Assembly: GCA_963681505.1 (NCBI GenBank)
Contig: OY811989.1
Coordinates: 3,155,314-3,219,313, forward strand
DNA from: Eunapius fragilis
Lineage: Eukaryota > Porifera > Demospongiae > Spongillida > Spongillidae
DNA: 64,000 nucleotides
Reading direction: 5' to 3'
A program made the translations under genes and the position numbers. The notes beneath the pieces were generated by a model that was given only the letters and a program-made list of their open reading frames with translations, was not told the DNA's origin and did no database searches. Of this stretch, positions 43,673 through 57,101 are shown one piece after another. Positions within the stretch are counted from its first letter, which is position 1. Each line of letters opens with the position of its first letter.

Positions 43673-44785
43673 CAGTATAAATGTACTTCGACCACTTTGT
43701 TTGTACCGTAACCCATTAGAGCCCTCAAAAGAGGTGCAATAGTTACGCACTTGGCTGCAGAAATAATTTATTTTGTGATCGATCGAGCAGTTGTACGCAG
43801 CATTGTAGCTCGATCACGCGCTTGCAACCTTGGCCGACTGCTGGGGCAGCGGGCCACCACAGATATTGCCATAAATCACAGATGTAGCTAAAGCGCTATA
43901 GGCTATACGTATGCAGCGCGGAGGAAATGGCGCTAAATATACATACAACATAGTAGCTTACATTTTATAACTATTACACCGTAACGAAAACTGATTGCCA
44001 GTACACGTCCCTCTAAAAGTACTTCTACACTTACCTTAGTTTGGTAGCGATGTGTACAGGACGTTTGTTTTTGCAAAGCAACCGCACTATCGCAAATCTA
44101 AGGGGGCGTATACGTCTGTACGCCCCTTTTGGTTGATGGCCCAGTACAGAACTATACGCCCCCATACGTACTCGTTACCAGTCCCACATTTCTCCTTTCT
44201 TCTTGACCGCACATAACGTGCATGGATAGGAATAGGAACACTTCAAAACGCATATAGCTTCAGAATGGGTAGACTTGCTTCCACTGTGTAAAAAAAATAC
44301 TGTAAACAGGATGCAACTGATGTAAAGCGGCTCACGTTTACACACATTTATTTATTATATTTACAAAAGCAAAGGTAATGTTTACGCAATGGTGTAAAGG
44401 TGGTAAAGTATCAGTTTACTCCTTCAGCTTGTATTGCCCTCGGTGCTAAGAGAAAGATCTTATTAAGGATGATTAATTTTGTTCCGGCAGAACAATGGCC
44501 AGGCTGAAGGGAAAATGTCAACAAGTGGTGTAAGGCAATTCAGGAACTAGGCCATTCCCAACCTTCAAGGATGACTACACGTTTTAACTCATCCTGGTGA
44601 TGAAGTATCTATTGATTTTAGTACAGTGCCAACTGATGGATCATTGAGTTGTCGATCCCTAACCGTAGAATGAGTCTTTGGTAACAAAGCCAATTTGAGT
44701 CATGTGCGGAGTAGCTGGTCTACTGACAAGTGCTCCTGTAGCCGCTCAAGCCAGCAAGCTAGCTGCGCCTTACAGTTCTGGATCC
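43673..44785. other. Unassigned stretch
   Basis: No gene recognised. A small hairpin (GGGGGCGTATACG … CGTACGCCCC) lies at about 44100-44130. Confidence 0.3.
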
Positions 44786-45375
44786 AAACCTAATAACCAT
44801 GATCTGTTTGAATGGTATAATATAAACCTAAGAGGATAGTGAACATGCTTCGTACCTGCTGGTAACTCATGTTGAGTAACTCAATACCGCTGCTCTTAAT
44901 TGGCCTACTTCCATAGGCTATAACAGTTCCGCCCCCTTCATCCTGCAACAAAATTCCCCAAATTCCGGCATCACTAGCATTGGTGTCTAACACAAGTGCC
45001 TAGAGTGGTCAGGAAAGAAAGAACTGGGTCAGTCATTACGCAGCTGATCAAATGAAGCCTGTCACTGGTAGGTACACTCAAATGTTGTAGACTTTTCCAA
45101 AAGTCTTTGAAATTTTTTTGATGTGGTAGGAAAATCCTTAATGAACCTCCTGTAATAGATAACAAGTCCTAGGAACTGTTGGATGTCTTTCTTACTCCCA
45201 GGAACAGGCCAGATTCCAATTTTAGTTGTCTTTTTGCGATCCGTTTCAGTAAGATATGACATGATCCAAAAACGAACTTCTTCTTGACATAACTTACAAC
45301 TTACACTTCCTTGGTTGAAGTTTAAGATGAGCTGGTCTTTGTTGAAAGAAACCATTACCAAGATTGGATAAGTGT
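44786..45375 (-). mobile_element. Ty3/Gypsy pol fragment (RT end to RNase H)
   Basis: Minus-strand pieces: KIGIWPVPGSKKDIQQFLGLVIYYRRFIKDF (the RT-RNase H connection, 45130-45245) and, in a shifted frame, VLDTNASDAGIWGILLQDE … VIAYGSRPIKSSG (start of RNase H, 44870-45000). The upstream part (LNFNQGSVSCKLCQEEVRFW) fits the last RT segment. Frameshifts and missing ends show it is dead. Confidence 0.75.
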
Positions 45376-46018
45376 TACTGAAAGTTCTGGTATCATCTAT
45401 ATGCCGAACAGAACCGAATTCATTACCAGAAATTTCGGACGCTCATTACGTATTCCTGACGCGTCAATGCAAACGTCCGTTAATTTTCCGCGCACGCGTC
45501 CATTGACATGTATGGAACAAAGTGCATTTCTGTTCAGTATAAATCAGGAATCGTCAGAAAAAAGGAAGGCGGTCAAAAATATAGTTAAGAACATCTTTCA
45601 CTATGCTTTATTGATGAAACAAAAAAATTCAGGGTCTATCTGTAGGTTCCATGGCCCTAAAACAACACGTCCATAGACACATGTAGAAATTGTGTAGAAA
45701 TTTGGGTTTTGTCAAGATGTTTGTGCATTTTTCTCAGGATCTGTGATAGTTGCAGTAAGAATCAGTGATTAAAATGTTAGCCAGATCATCGAGGAAGGGG
45801 CCAGATACCATAAAACACTCTTTCCTCTACTTTTCAAGGTTCCAGAGTCACTTCAGTGGTGTTAGGTACTGAATGTTCCATTATTAATTCTTCCACTTGC
45901 ATGACGTAATGGACGTTTTAATACGGGCTCTGCCACTGTGTGACTCACTCAGGTATGTTACATCTGAGGTGCTTATAGGCGTTCTACATGTGCGTAACAG
46001 CCATAGCTTGACCCACAC
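45376..46018. other. Unassigned stretch
   Basis: The short plus-strand frame 45401-45676 has no recognisable motif. I see nothing further. Confidence 0.3.
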
Positions 46019-46024
46019 ACGTAG

Positions 46025-46860
46025 TATATATACAGTGGCGTATCCAGAATTTCAGCGAGGGGGTTGCTTAAGGTGGGGGGGGGGGGGGGGAGGCAGAGAT
46101 TATATATATAATCTCTGGGGGAGGGGAGGGCCCGTTTCTGGTCCGATACGAAAAGTGTGTGTGTGTATGTGGGAGGGGGGGGAGATGCAGTCCGCTTCAA
46201 GTCCGATACAAAAAGTGGGGGCCTTTGGCACACAGCAAATACGTTGTCGTTATATTTAATAACTAACGGTTACAGGGTGCTCAAAAGCACACGGAGCACC
46301 CTCTCCAGGAGCGGATACAGAATTTTCCAAAAGGGGGGTTTAGACCCGCGATACAGTGGCGTAGAGCTAGAGAGAGGGGTGGGGGGGGGGGGGGGGGGGG
46401 GGGACATATGTCCCCGGGCGCAGGGTTGAGGGGGGCCGAAATAGACGAGAGATAATTAATTATCGCGTCAACGAACGAACGCATGAGCAGATACCCCCCC
46501 CCCCCCCCCCCCCCATCGGGCCCGGGCCAGAAGCCGACAACACCCCCCCCCCACCACACCGGGCGCTTAACATCACACAACGTCACTGCCGCGATACGAA
46601 AAGCGGGGGTATGGGGGGGGGGGGGGGGGGGGGGGGGGGTGGTGGTGGTGCTGTCCGCTTCAGGCCCGATACGAAAAGCAGGGCGTGTGCTCGGGTGTGT
46701 GTGCATGTGTTGTGTGCTGTACGCTTCAGGCCCGATACGAAAAGCGGGGGGGGGGGGGGGGGGGGGGGGGGGAAAGGGGGGGTTGCTGTCCGCTTCAGGT
46801 CCGATACGAAAAGTGAGGGGGGGGGGGGAGGGGGGGTGCCGTACGCTTAAGACTGGACTG
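46025..46860. repeat. G-tract minisatellite (CCGATACGAAAAGCGGGG units)
   Basis: At least six units of (T/C)(C/T)CGATACGAAAAG(C/T)GGGG are separated by runs of 8-29 G (46075-46091, 46380-46403, 46614-46639, 46745-46772, 46817-46837), plus one C-run block in reverse at 46494-46514. The left border resembles a transposon end (CAGTGGCGTATCCAGAATTT at 46034). The same unit occurs in reverse orientation at 57300-57480. Confidence 0.85.
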
Positions 46861-46942
46861 AATAATATCTTACATATTTACCAGACCCCGCAATACGCTT
46901 AAGACTGGACTCAATAATATCTTATACATTTACCAGACCCCG
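46845..46942. repeat. Tandem duplication of a ~50-bp unit
   Basis: Two copies of TACGCTTAAGACTGGACT-x-AATAATATCTTA-x-ATTTACCAGACCCCGC, with a third partial start at 46945. Confidence 0.85.
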
Positions 46943-49705
46943 CCAAACTAAGACTGAACTACACAACATTTGAAATAGCCTACAACCAGCCTGCCTATAC
47001 AACTGTATAGGCCTAACTGTGTGATAGTAAACAGAGATTGTCTAGTTGTTGGATCAGTTTCCATCACAAAAGTGTTGGTGCCATATGTATGTGTGTGCTT
47101 GTGTGTGCTTGTGTGCATGTGTGCACATGTGTATATGCATGTGAATGTCAAAGCACATGGATGCATGTGTGTGCATGTGCATGTGTGTGAATGTGTGTGT
47201 GTGTGTGTGTGTGTGTGCATGTGGATATTGTAATTGTGTGTTCATTTGTGTCACTTACTTCATACACTCACATAGGTCTCAGTAGTCTAGTATTTGGGCA
47301 AGCTGGACTGACAATAGATTGGAACTGGACCTCTCAAGCTAGAGGTGTTTCATGTACATGTACGTTGTTTTGTGAGTGTGTGTGTATGTGTGTATGTGTG
47401 TGTGTGTGTGTGGAGTATGTATGTGTGTATTTCTGTGTTTTTATAACATTTCTGCATGTTATCAAGTGGGGCTCAATAGCCCAAGTATCAAGCTGGACCT
47501 CTCTAGCAAGGGGAGCTAGATCATACACAAGGGGAGCTAGTTAGGTCATACGCATTGTGTGTGGGTGTGCATATGTCTGTTGAGAATATATGTCTGTTGA
47601 GAATATATGCATGTGTTTGTGTGCGTTAGATGTGTGTGCATTGTACATATGTTATCGCTCTTCTGCTAATGGGCTGCTTCTGTACTGTTAGGTGAGCAGC
47701 AGCTGGCTTCATGTGTGTTAGTTAATTATTTGCTCATGCATGTAAACACATGCATACATGTATATCACTATACACACATCACATATCACACATGCACACG
47801 ACACACAACACACACACACACACACACACACAGGATGTTTGCTATGACCAAATGCAAAGTCTCCCATTTAGCACCATGGAATTTATGTTAGTTGGTCCAA
47901 TACATACAACACACCAGTTGTTGCATGTACTGGACTTATACATATTGGATTGCCTTTTGAAAGTGGCGCTGCCCAAGCCACTAAGATCCAGAAACCTACT
48001 TCAAATGACAGCAAGTGCTCAGATCTTGGGTGGGTGTGTCTCACTAGTTCTCGAGTCCTACATACAGTACAGAGGCATTCGGTATTTGCCACTTCCACCA
48101 CATGTTGTATTAACAGGACTGGCGTATTGGATCGCTGTGATGTATGTAGTGGACTGGTATGTTGTATGATGGAGGAGGGAAGGGGTGTGGCATTGCCCCT
48201 ACACCTTTATTAAAGAGGGAGGGGGTTGGTGGGAAGTACGACACTCCGGTGTACCATCCTCAGATTTTTACATTTAAAGTTCTGAAGCCATGGGTAAATA
48301 TGAAGTCATGTGTGTGAATAGCTCAGCATATCCAGTAGCCAAATCTTTTGAGATAGGGTAGAAATAATTTCACTGCCATTATCAAGGCTCCATCCAGTGA
48401 GACCATTTACATGTAAATACAAACACACACACACACAACACACACACACACCATATGCACACACACACACACAGAGGATGTTTGATATCACCAAATGCAA
48501 AGTCTGCCATTTAAGTCCATGTAGTTTATGTGAGGTGGTCCAGTGCATACTACACACACCAGTCCAGTACATACATCACACCAGTCCAGTACATTCAATA
48601 CATCAGCCCAGTACAATACCGGCACCAGTCCTGTACATTTATCGATCACACACGTACGTGTCAAGTGTAGGCCTATTGCAATCGATAGTGTATGGATTAT
48701 GGTCAGTTTGCCCACACAGTTGGACTTGGGTTTCAGAATAAGCAATACTCGTATTCCAAAGGCGAGCTCTAAACAATAACCAACTGGTGGTTAAGTGGTG
48801 TTTTGGCTTGCAATCGGACACTTCCAGAGGCACTTCATGTGCTCTTTGCCCTGATGTGGCACTCAACCCTCTCGACCATCATGCAGCTACCTGTCGGTAT
48901 GGAGTTGATGTTGTATGGAGTTGACGTTGTGGTACGCCACCATAAGTTGTGTGATGTCTTTCTGAGCTATTGCCACATTGCAGAGTTAGAAGCAGGAAGA
49001 TGCCACACACAAGGACTGGACCACACTCACCTAGCTGATGTGCTAGTGAGGGATTGGGCACGGCTGATGTGAGTGTGCATGTGTGTGTTATATTTGTGTG
49101 TTCATTTGTTTCACCTGTTTCATCCACTCAAGTGGGTATTTGGGCAAGTTGGTCTGACAATAGATTGGAACTGGACCTCTCAAGATAGAGGTGTTTTTTC
49201 ATGTACATGTACGTTTTGTGTGTGTGTGAGTGTGTGTGTGTGTGTGGTGTGTTGTGTGTGTGTGCATGTGTGTGGAGTACAGTGTATGTGTGTATTTGTG
49301 TGTTTTTAATTTTTCTGCATGTTATCAAGTGGGGCTCAATAGCCCAAGTATCATCAAGCTGGACCTCTCTAGCAAGAAGAGCTATGTGTCTGTTGAGAAT
49401 ATGCGTATGCATTTGTGTGCATCTTATCCCTCTTCTGGTCATGCAGAGCCAGAGGGTATATGGCTTTGTCCCTAAGAATGACTGGGGGGATTCAAGACGT
49501 TCATCAGACGAGACCAATGTGCTGCTTCCTAACAACAAGCTCATACTGTACGGTGAGGTGAGCAGCAGCTGGCTTGATGTGAATTATTTGTTCATGCATG
49601 TAAACACATGCACACATGTATATCACTATACACACATCACATATCACACATGCACATGTATATTCACACCAACACAACATATGCATGTACATACTAAGCA
49701 CGTAG

Positions 49706-49792
<87 letters not shown>
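49706..49792. repeat. (CA)n microsatellite
   Basis: A pure CA tract of ~86 bp. Confidence 0.95.
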
Positions 49793-49794
<2 letters not shown>

Positions 49795-51158
49795 GTCTAC
49801 CAGCTACCAGTGAAACACTGGGACCTCAGGGCTGGACTGAGTATCTGCACGCTGTATGTGGGTCACATGGGTCACTAGGGTGCCCAGCCCATTTGTATTC
49901 TGAGTGTGACCATGAGCATTATGCACATGTGGTCATGGCTGAGAACTGTGCAATGATATTCTTGCTGGATAACATAAGAGCTCAGTTTCACTTTCACACA
50001 ATCCTTTCTATTTTTAACCATGCCCACAATATGTGTGTGAAGTGGAACCACAATGGAAACTGGCTGGCAATCGCTACCAGGGATTGTCCCCTCATCAAGA
50101 TTTTCCACATCAGGAAGAGATGTCGCAACTATGAAGTAGACCCTACATGGATGTGTGATAGAGGTGTGTAGTAGCCTAGTGGGGTGTGTTTAGCCAGGTG
50201 TGGAGGGGGAGGAGGTGACTGATGGAGCTTCTTTTTGTGTATGTTCTGTGTGTGTGTGTTTGTGTATGTGCACGTCGACTATGCGCATGTGTATGTGTGT
50301 TTTTGTGTGTGTTAGGTGTGGGTGCATTGTGCATATGTTATAGCTCTTCTGGTCAGAGGGTATATAGCTTTGTCCCTAGGAAAGGACTGGGAGGATTCAA
50401 GACGTTCATCAGACGAGGCCAATGGGCTGCTTCCTAACAACAAGCTCATACTGTACAGCGAGGTGAGCAGCAGCTGGCTTGATGTGAATTATTTGCTCAT
50501 GCATGTAAACACATGCACACATGTATATCACTATACACACATCACATATCACACATGCACATGTATATTCACACAACACACATACACATACATACACAAA
50601 GCACACAGCTACACACACACAGATGATTGTAGTGTCAAATGTGATGAACTAAAATCATGATGTCCGACAGTCCCAAGGTCCCAGAGTGTAGAACGATAAC
50701 TATTTCAGTGACATCATGTTCATGTCTATGTTTTTCTGAAATAAAGGTGGAGCAAAATGTATTGTCACCATTGCAGCTTGTTGATTGTTTCATTTGTAGC
50801 AAAAATGGCTCCTCCCCTTTGAAGAGCTTTAGTCTATACCAAAACAATGGAGTCACTGGGGGTGACAAAAAAGATCTGCCTGTGCTTGAGAAGGCTAACC
50901 TACCCAAAAAATGCCGCATGTCTCCATGACATTGTAAGTGTGCTTTTAAGATATCAATAACAACTTAAGTCAATAACCATAAAACTTTATAAATATGTTC
51001 ACAAGAAGGCAATAAGAATGGAACTAGTTTTGCTCCTATAGCTTCCAATGACAGCTGCACAGGATTTCTTATTTCCTCATTGCCATAGTGGACGATAATC
51101 TATTGAGTGGGAAGAGAGTAATATTGTCAATGGTTCATTCCCAATGGCATGGACAACA

Positions 51159-51162
<4 letters not shown>

Positions 51163-51228
<66 letters not shown>
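51163..51228. repeat. (CA)n microsatellite
   Basis: A pure CA tract of ~66 bp, with counterpart at 28245-28298. Confidence 0.95.
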
Positions 51229-51230
<2 letters not shown>

Positions 51231-51633
51231 CTGGGAGAAGGTGAAAGAATGGTGGTGTAAATAATTTAGTGCAGAATCGATTCTGTTACATGTAGCAAAT
51301 TCACACCACATCAACATGCGTGCATTGTACCAAGTACCACCTCATCCTGGGCATCTGGGGCACTTGTAGAATTAAGAAGAGTACAGGGAATAGTGTTACA
51401 TATCAAATGAGTAGGAAGGTATTTAAAGCTGTGGGCAAATACATGGTTGTATCTATAGGCATGGGGAGGTTTCCCAATCTGAACAACCAGGGGACCTGGG
51501 TGCTGTTTTGCTCAACCCAGTTTGGCTGTTGTCACTGGTCATACATGTGCAGCAGCTGTCGGTAGGATTGCTTGGGTGGGCCAGTACATAAGGTACGGGC
51601 AAGCAAGCAATACGCAGATACACAAGCACGCAG

Positions 51634-51667
<34 letters not shown>

Positions 51668-52409
51668 ACGCACACACACACACGCACACATACACACACA
51701 CACACATACAATGTGTAGAGGTGGAACACATTCATGATAAAACAAATGCAAGATGCAAATAAAAAAGCATTTTTAAAAGTATAATTGTGAAAGGTACTTC
51801 TTGTTTTCTCAGGCTAGCTGATAACTGTGACCTCATTCTTACAATCACATTACCCTTATCATCTGATCATACATGTAGGGAGGGACAATGGATGTAGTAG
51901 TATCCTTTGAAGGCTTACTGGGCCTCTACACTTCCCAACCCCTTCTGTATATTTATATGCCCCAACCCCCTACTCCTCTCTGAAGGGCTTAGTCCCATGC
52001 CCCTCCTCCCCTACGAAAGGCAGAGTGCCCACACCTCCTCTCCTGCACTAAGCCCTTCAGAGGGGAGGAGGTAGTTGGGACATGCACATACACAATGCTT
52101 AGAGATAGAACTCACAACTAGAGCAACCTTTTTACAGGCCATCCACTATCCTGAAGAGAGCACAGGTGTCAGTACAATATTTGGGTGGTCACAGTAAGCT
52201 TCTCTTCATCACCTAGCTACATGTACTGTAGCTGGGAGATACCATGTACTTTTAAATCCCTGTAATAAAAAATAGAGACCTCAACATTAACAAGTATCCC
52301 ACAATCAGATAAAGGTACATGTAGGCAGCCAAATACACAACCACATATGTACATAGGCTTTGGAGATGAATATAATATTAGTAATATACGCCCCTGAAAA
52401 GAGTTGGGA

Positions 52410-52412
<3 letters not shown>

Positions 52413-52468
<56 letters not shown>

Positions 52469-52494
52469 GTGTGTGTGTGTGGTGTGTGTGTGTG

Positions 52495-52549
<55 letters not shown>

Positions 52550-52552
52550 CGT
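52413..52552. repeat. (TG)n microsatellite
   Basis: A long TG run, interrupted only by TTG and GGTG steps. Frames in either strand (V-C or H-T runs) are artefacts. Confidence 0.95.
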
Positions 52553-52857
52553 GCGCTTGTGTACAGACCTGACCCAGGCATTGCAATGACCAGTGGCCCT
52601 TTCTGGGGTACAGGCCACACCCAGACATTAAAACGACTAGAGAATCTGAATTCTTGCCCAGACCAACTGACCAGCATGCAGCTTGAGAGATTTAAATATT
52701 AACCCAGGGTATTGACCACACCCACATGACACAACTGACTAGCAGCTAGAGATATTTAACTCATTCTTGCCCAGGGTACAGATCAACCCAACAAGTTACA
52801 TCAGCATCAGCTTAAAAGATTCTTCCTAATATATACACCCTACGAAAAGAGCTGGGA

Positions 52858-52904
<47 letters not shown>

Positions 52905-52907
<3 letters not shown>

Positions 52908-53034
52908 GGGCGGATTCAGAGGGGGGTTGAGATCATATTCACAATCAATTTTCACCATATATGGTGTTGAGTCCATATATGGTTAAAATTGTTGTGAAAT
53001 CATCTTAACCACCCCCCTCTGAATCCGCCCCTAG
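52905..53034. mobile_element. ~130-bp MITE inserted in a (TG)n tract
   Basis: Termini CAGGGGCGGATTCAGAGGGG and the near-perfect inverse (CCCCTCTGAATCCGCCCCTAG) enclose a short palindromic middle (CCATATATGG). TG repeats lie on both sides, so the target duplication is hidden. Confidence 0.85.
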
Positions 53035-53155
<121 letters not shown>

Positions 53156-53833
53156 GCTACACCCAGACAACACAACTGACTAGCGGCTAGAGGTATTTAA
53201 CCCATTCTTGCCCAGGGCACTTGCCACACCCAGGCAACTCAACTAGATAGATTTAACCCAATCTTGCCCAAAGTACAGACCACACCCAGACGACACAGAG
53301 ATATTCAAGTTAATTTAACCTATTCTTGCCCTGGGTACAGACCAAACCAAACATTTAACCAGCATCAGCTCATTGTATATAAAGTGATTCTTCCTAATGT
53401 GCACCCCAGGAAAAAGAGCTAGGAGTATGTAAGAATGTGTGTGCGCGCGTGCGCATGGTGTGTCATTGCGCATATCGGGATGAGGTATGAAGGAACGGAC
53501 CGTTAACTTACGCAGTCGTAGCAAACAGGTAGATACACGCCGAGCGCACGTTCGTCTATCCATGCCGATGAAAGAAATATATGTATTGAACCAAGGGCAC
53601 ATTACTGTACGAGCATTTAGAAAACCACACGCTCCTCCCACTCACACACGCACCAGCACATATAATGTGCACTATAAGGGCGCGCCCACCATTTGATGTT
53701 TATTAATCATTATTGACTCTAAAGAAAATGATTACGTAATAACGAAAGTAATTAATTTTGTTGTTGATTCTCCTGATCGCCAAATGAAAGCGAAAAATAA
53801 AATAATGCATTAATTATATTTTAAAAAATAATC

Positions 53834-54645
53834 CTACTGCGTTAATGTTTGAAAACAATCAAATACTTTACATGCGTTTTCAATGCATAGACGTGTATGG
53901 ATGTCCGAAATTGCTGGACATGTCATCAAGCTTTGAAATGTGGCCAATGAATTACAAAGCCCAAAGGCATTACTTGGAACTCTAATAAGCCTCTTATGTG
54001 GTGAATGCTGTTTTCTCATTAGTACCCAGTTTAAGATCTAGAGCGCTAAACATCTTAGAACTCCCTAATGTATCTAAAATGTCATCCACCCAACGTAGCG
54101 CTAAGCCATTTCTAAATTAACTTCTGTAGTCAATATAGAATCATGTACCAATATAATAGGTGATGTCCAAGGGCTCATTTCTTCTAGACGATGACTTACT
54201 TCCTGAATTTTTAATCCTTTGCACAGCTTCACTTCATCCTTGCATGGATTGGATAGAGGAACAGGGACAACACCAGTCTCAACTAACCATGTATCCATTT
54301 TGGTGGACCACCTCCTGTGATGGGATGGAATGCTTTGCAATACCAACCAACAGTTGTGCTCAATTAGTCTACTTTACAACCCCGATCTTGCAATAGCATA
54401 ACAAGCTTTCCCTTTGGATAGGTAATATTCCTTTCGTTACTGTCAATCAAACATTTGAATGCTTCAAAGAAATCCAACCATAACAGAAAAAAAAATTTCC
54501 AATGAGATAAAGTTGCTGGATATATATAGGAATTGAAGGCAAATGCATGAGGTGTAGGAACCATATGGCAGGGGGGGGGGGGGGGGGGGGGTCTCCACTT
54601 TTTTTATTAATAATGACATATAATTAATTGCGTGCAAATGCTTTG
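53834..54645 (-). mobile_element. Ty3/Gypsy pol fragment (protease end to RT start)
   Basis: Minus-strand pieces in order: a post-protease segment (WLDFFEAFKCLIDSNERNITYPKG, 54395-54480), the RT entry region (RRLEEMSPWTSPIILV-like, 54140-54180) and the RT motif AFGLCNSLATFQSLM (about 53930-53975). The order fits Gypsy pol, with deletions and frameshifts. It abuts the end of the segmental duplication at 53922. Confidence 0.7.
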
Positions 54646-54689
54646 TCATAAATGTAAAGACAACACTGATGCATTAATTGACCCGCGCC

Positions 54690-56372
54690 GATAGCAGTGA
54701 TGAGTTAGGCGTGTTGAAAGTAGATATGACAAATGTTGGTTTCAAGTCTCGTCAAGCTATCCGATCAGAGTGTGACAAACACTTTCCTGAACTTCTCCCT
54801 TGGATCAGCTGGTGCTATGGACAGCATCCTCTACTTTGACACTCACTAGGTTGCTTGTCATCAGAATCAAGTGTCTAACAAGGGGATCCACTTGGACCCA
54901 TGCTATTTTCTCTTGTCTTAAACATCCTAATAATGAAAATATATAGCAAGAGACAGTGCCGCTCTAATATTTATGCAAGATATTGACTTTGCTCCACGAG
55001 GAAGGCCCTGCTCTGGAAATTATCATCAACCTGCCTAAGGGTGAGGTGTTTAGCCAACATGGTCTTGATATGTTCTCATTGGGCATTAAGAAATCTGAAA
55101 AGCCCAATTAGGAGATTCTTGAGATTCCCATTTCCTCCTTTATCTTTAAAAAAAAAAAAAACACTCTAATGCTAAGATCCTATTGTCACAACTTGAGGAG
55201 TTGCCAATCTGCAGGTCACTTTAATCCTTCCTTGTTTCTGTAGAGCCATGTGCAAACTGGTACATCTGGCAAGGGCAACTCCATCAACTCTTAGATATAA
55301 AGCCTTTGCTCTTATTGATGATGACATCCGAATGCCCTTCTGTCCATGCATTGGTATAGACGCATCCGATACAGCATAGCAGCAGGCTCAGCTTAGCCGA
55401 AGTAGAGGGGGCCTTGGGTGTCTGTCATTGTCCCACCACTCATCCCCAGCATTCACCTCCTCCTTATTGCACCTGGGCACAGTGCACACAGGGAGCCCTC
55501 TGCATGAAATATCAAGGCCAAGCCACCATTTGATGGCTACCTGGAAAACAAGAGGATCCATGTGAAGCCCCAAGCTCTCAAAGGGCACAACGAGAAGCCA
55601 GGATGCCACATGAGGGGAAGAAACTAACAAAAGACGTGCTTTGCCTGCTACTGAAGATAAGTTCAGCAGTAAGTTGAAGACATGATCATCTAACTTACCA
55701 GAAAGGGAATTCTGAGAGACTGGTGATGTGAGGAGAGGCCCAACACTGACTGCATCTGCAGGTGAGACCAAGCTGTTAAAGATCTCTGCTGCTTGAGACA
55801 GATGGGGAGATGAATGCAGACCAAAGCCAGATGAGCACTTGACCACCTTGGCCACCATGCAGTTACTTGCAAGTATGGTGGAGATGTGGTAACTCAGCAT
55901 AATATGATTAGGGACATCCTGGTGGAGACCTGTCATCGGGTGCACATAGGGGTTAAGGTGGAAGTCGACAACAACTGAAGTAGAGACCACAGTAAGACCC
56001 ATCCAGCTGACATCTTACTTCCTAACTTGTTCTTGGGCAGTACTACAGCATTAGATGTGTCCATCACCTCACCTCTAAAGCCTGTAATTTAGTTGGAAGC
56101 AGGAGTGTCGGCCATAGCTGCTACCCAGGCCACTGAACCTAGAAAGCACCATGCCAATGACCCCAAGTGCTCAGATCTTGGGTATGTGTCCCTATGGAGC
56201 TTGGGGAAAAGAAGCCACTGCCATTATTTCCTCTGTAGCCTCTAGACTTGCCACCTCCATGTGCCGGCCAAAGTCCATCTTACTCAATAAGATCTATAGT
56301 CAATTGAATCTCCACTTGGTCAGGGCTAATGCAACAGCTATCCTCTCTAGGATAGCTCCTCTACCATAGAGC
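54690..56372 (+). mobile_element. Degenerate RLE retrotransposon with an internal inverted segment
   Basis: Plus-strand pieces match the 20215-22180 element: LGVLKVDMTN (motif A), LPWISWCYGQHPLL, VHLARATPSTL, then the region 55470-55836 in reverse orientation, then HHAVTCKYGGDVVT and the endonuclease tail to a stop at about 56370 (LNLHLVRANATAIL). Many stops and deletions. It was probably full-length for RT before decay. Confidence 0.75.
55470..55836 (-). other. Inverted ~367-bp segment inside the RLE copy
   Basis: Read on the minus strand this piece continues the element protein (SSGFGLHSSPHLSQAAEIFNSL … AIKWWLGLDIS). The flanking sequence on the plus strand resumes exactly where the inverted piece should have ended. 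This indicates a simple inversion at short inverted homologies (TTGCACC / GAGCAC). Confidence 0.8.
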
Positions 56373-57096
56373 TGAACTTTGTAATCAGTGTTGAATGTGT
56401 GCATGTATTATTTTGAGTTTTGTGCTTTGCTTGTAATCCTGCTTGTACTCCTGATGTATTTACAATTTCACTAGGTTATTAGCAGATTATACGACACCTA
56501 AATTAAGATGTAATTTGTATTTGACCATCTCAATCTTGTAAAAAGTACCTATTTTATGTAATTTCAAATCGTTATCTTGAAAACTTTTGCAACAGTTGCT
56601 GGAGAAGTCAAGCGGTTAAAGCGCGGTCCATGCACGTAGCATACATTATTACTTGTAATGTTTGAAACTCTAACTTTTGAAATTTCTTAAAGTACATGTA
56701 CTCAATTTGCATTGGAGACAGAGGAGGCCTTTCTGTTTCCTGGGACAATCCTTGCGCTATAGACACTCTGACTTGTAACATATACTCAGAATACTCCCTC
56801 TTGCTTACATGCACTTTAATTTGGGACAGTCTCCGAGAAAATGGCCCTTCGCTATATAATTTTAAAGTTATAAAAATGACTCACGTTTGAATCGCTATAA
56901 CTTCGTAACGGTACACGCCATTGACTTCCTATTTTCAACACTTCATACTACACCATTTCTATAAGGTAAAATAGATTTTGGAGTCTTGCATTAGCTTCGT
57001 GCCAGTGTTGCAACGTCCGATACCCCTTGGGGTTCAAACTGGCTATATCTTTCGGCAGGACGTCTCAATTAACTTTATACGCAGAGGGGTCCTGTA
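56373..57096. other. Unassigned stretch
   Basis: It contains the 3' UTR of the RLE copy at its left. No gene recognised in the rest. Confidence 0.3.
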
Positions 57097-57101
57097 CCTA
57101 T

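Noticed and set aside
44095..44170. Possible small structured RNA (GGGGGCGTATACG hairpin)
   Set aside because: A simple short inverted repeat with no tRNA or snRNA features.
46281..46902. Glycine- or proline-rich proteins at 46 kb and 57 kb
   Set aside because: They are translations of G and C homopolymers in a minisatellite and are open on both strands.
50657..50929. 90-residue plus-strand frame shared with 27750-27935
   Set aside because: It is conserved between the duplication copies, but indels between the copies break the frame and no domain is visible, so I did not call it a gene.
51320..51565. 81-residue frame shared with about 28420-28660
   Set aside because: Same reasoning: the frame is not maintained in the other copy and there is no recognisable motif.
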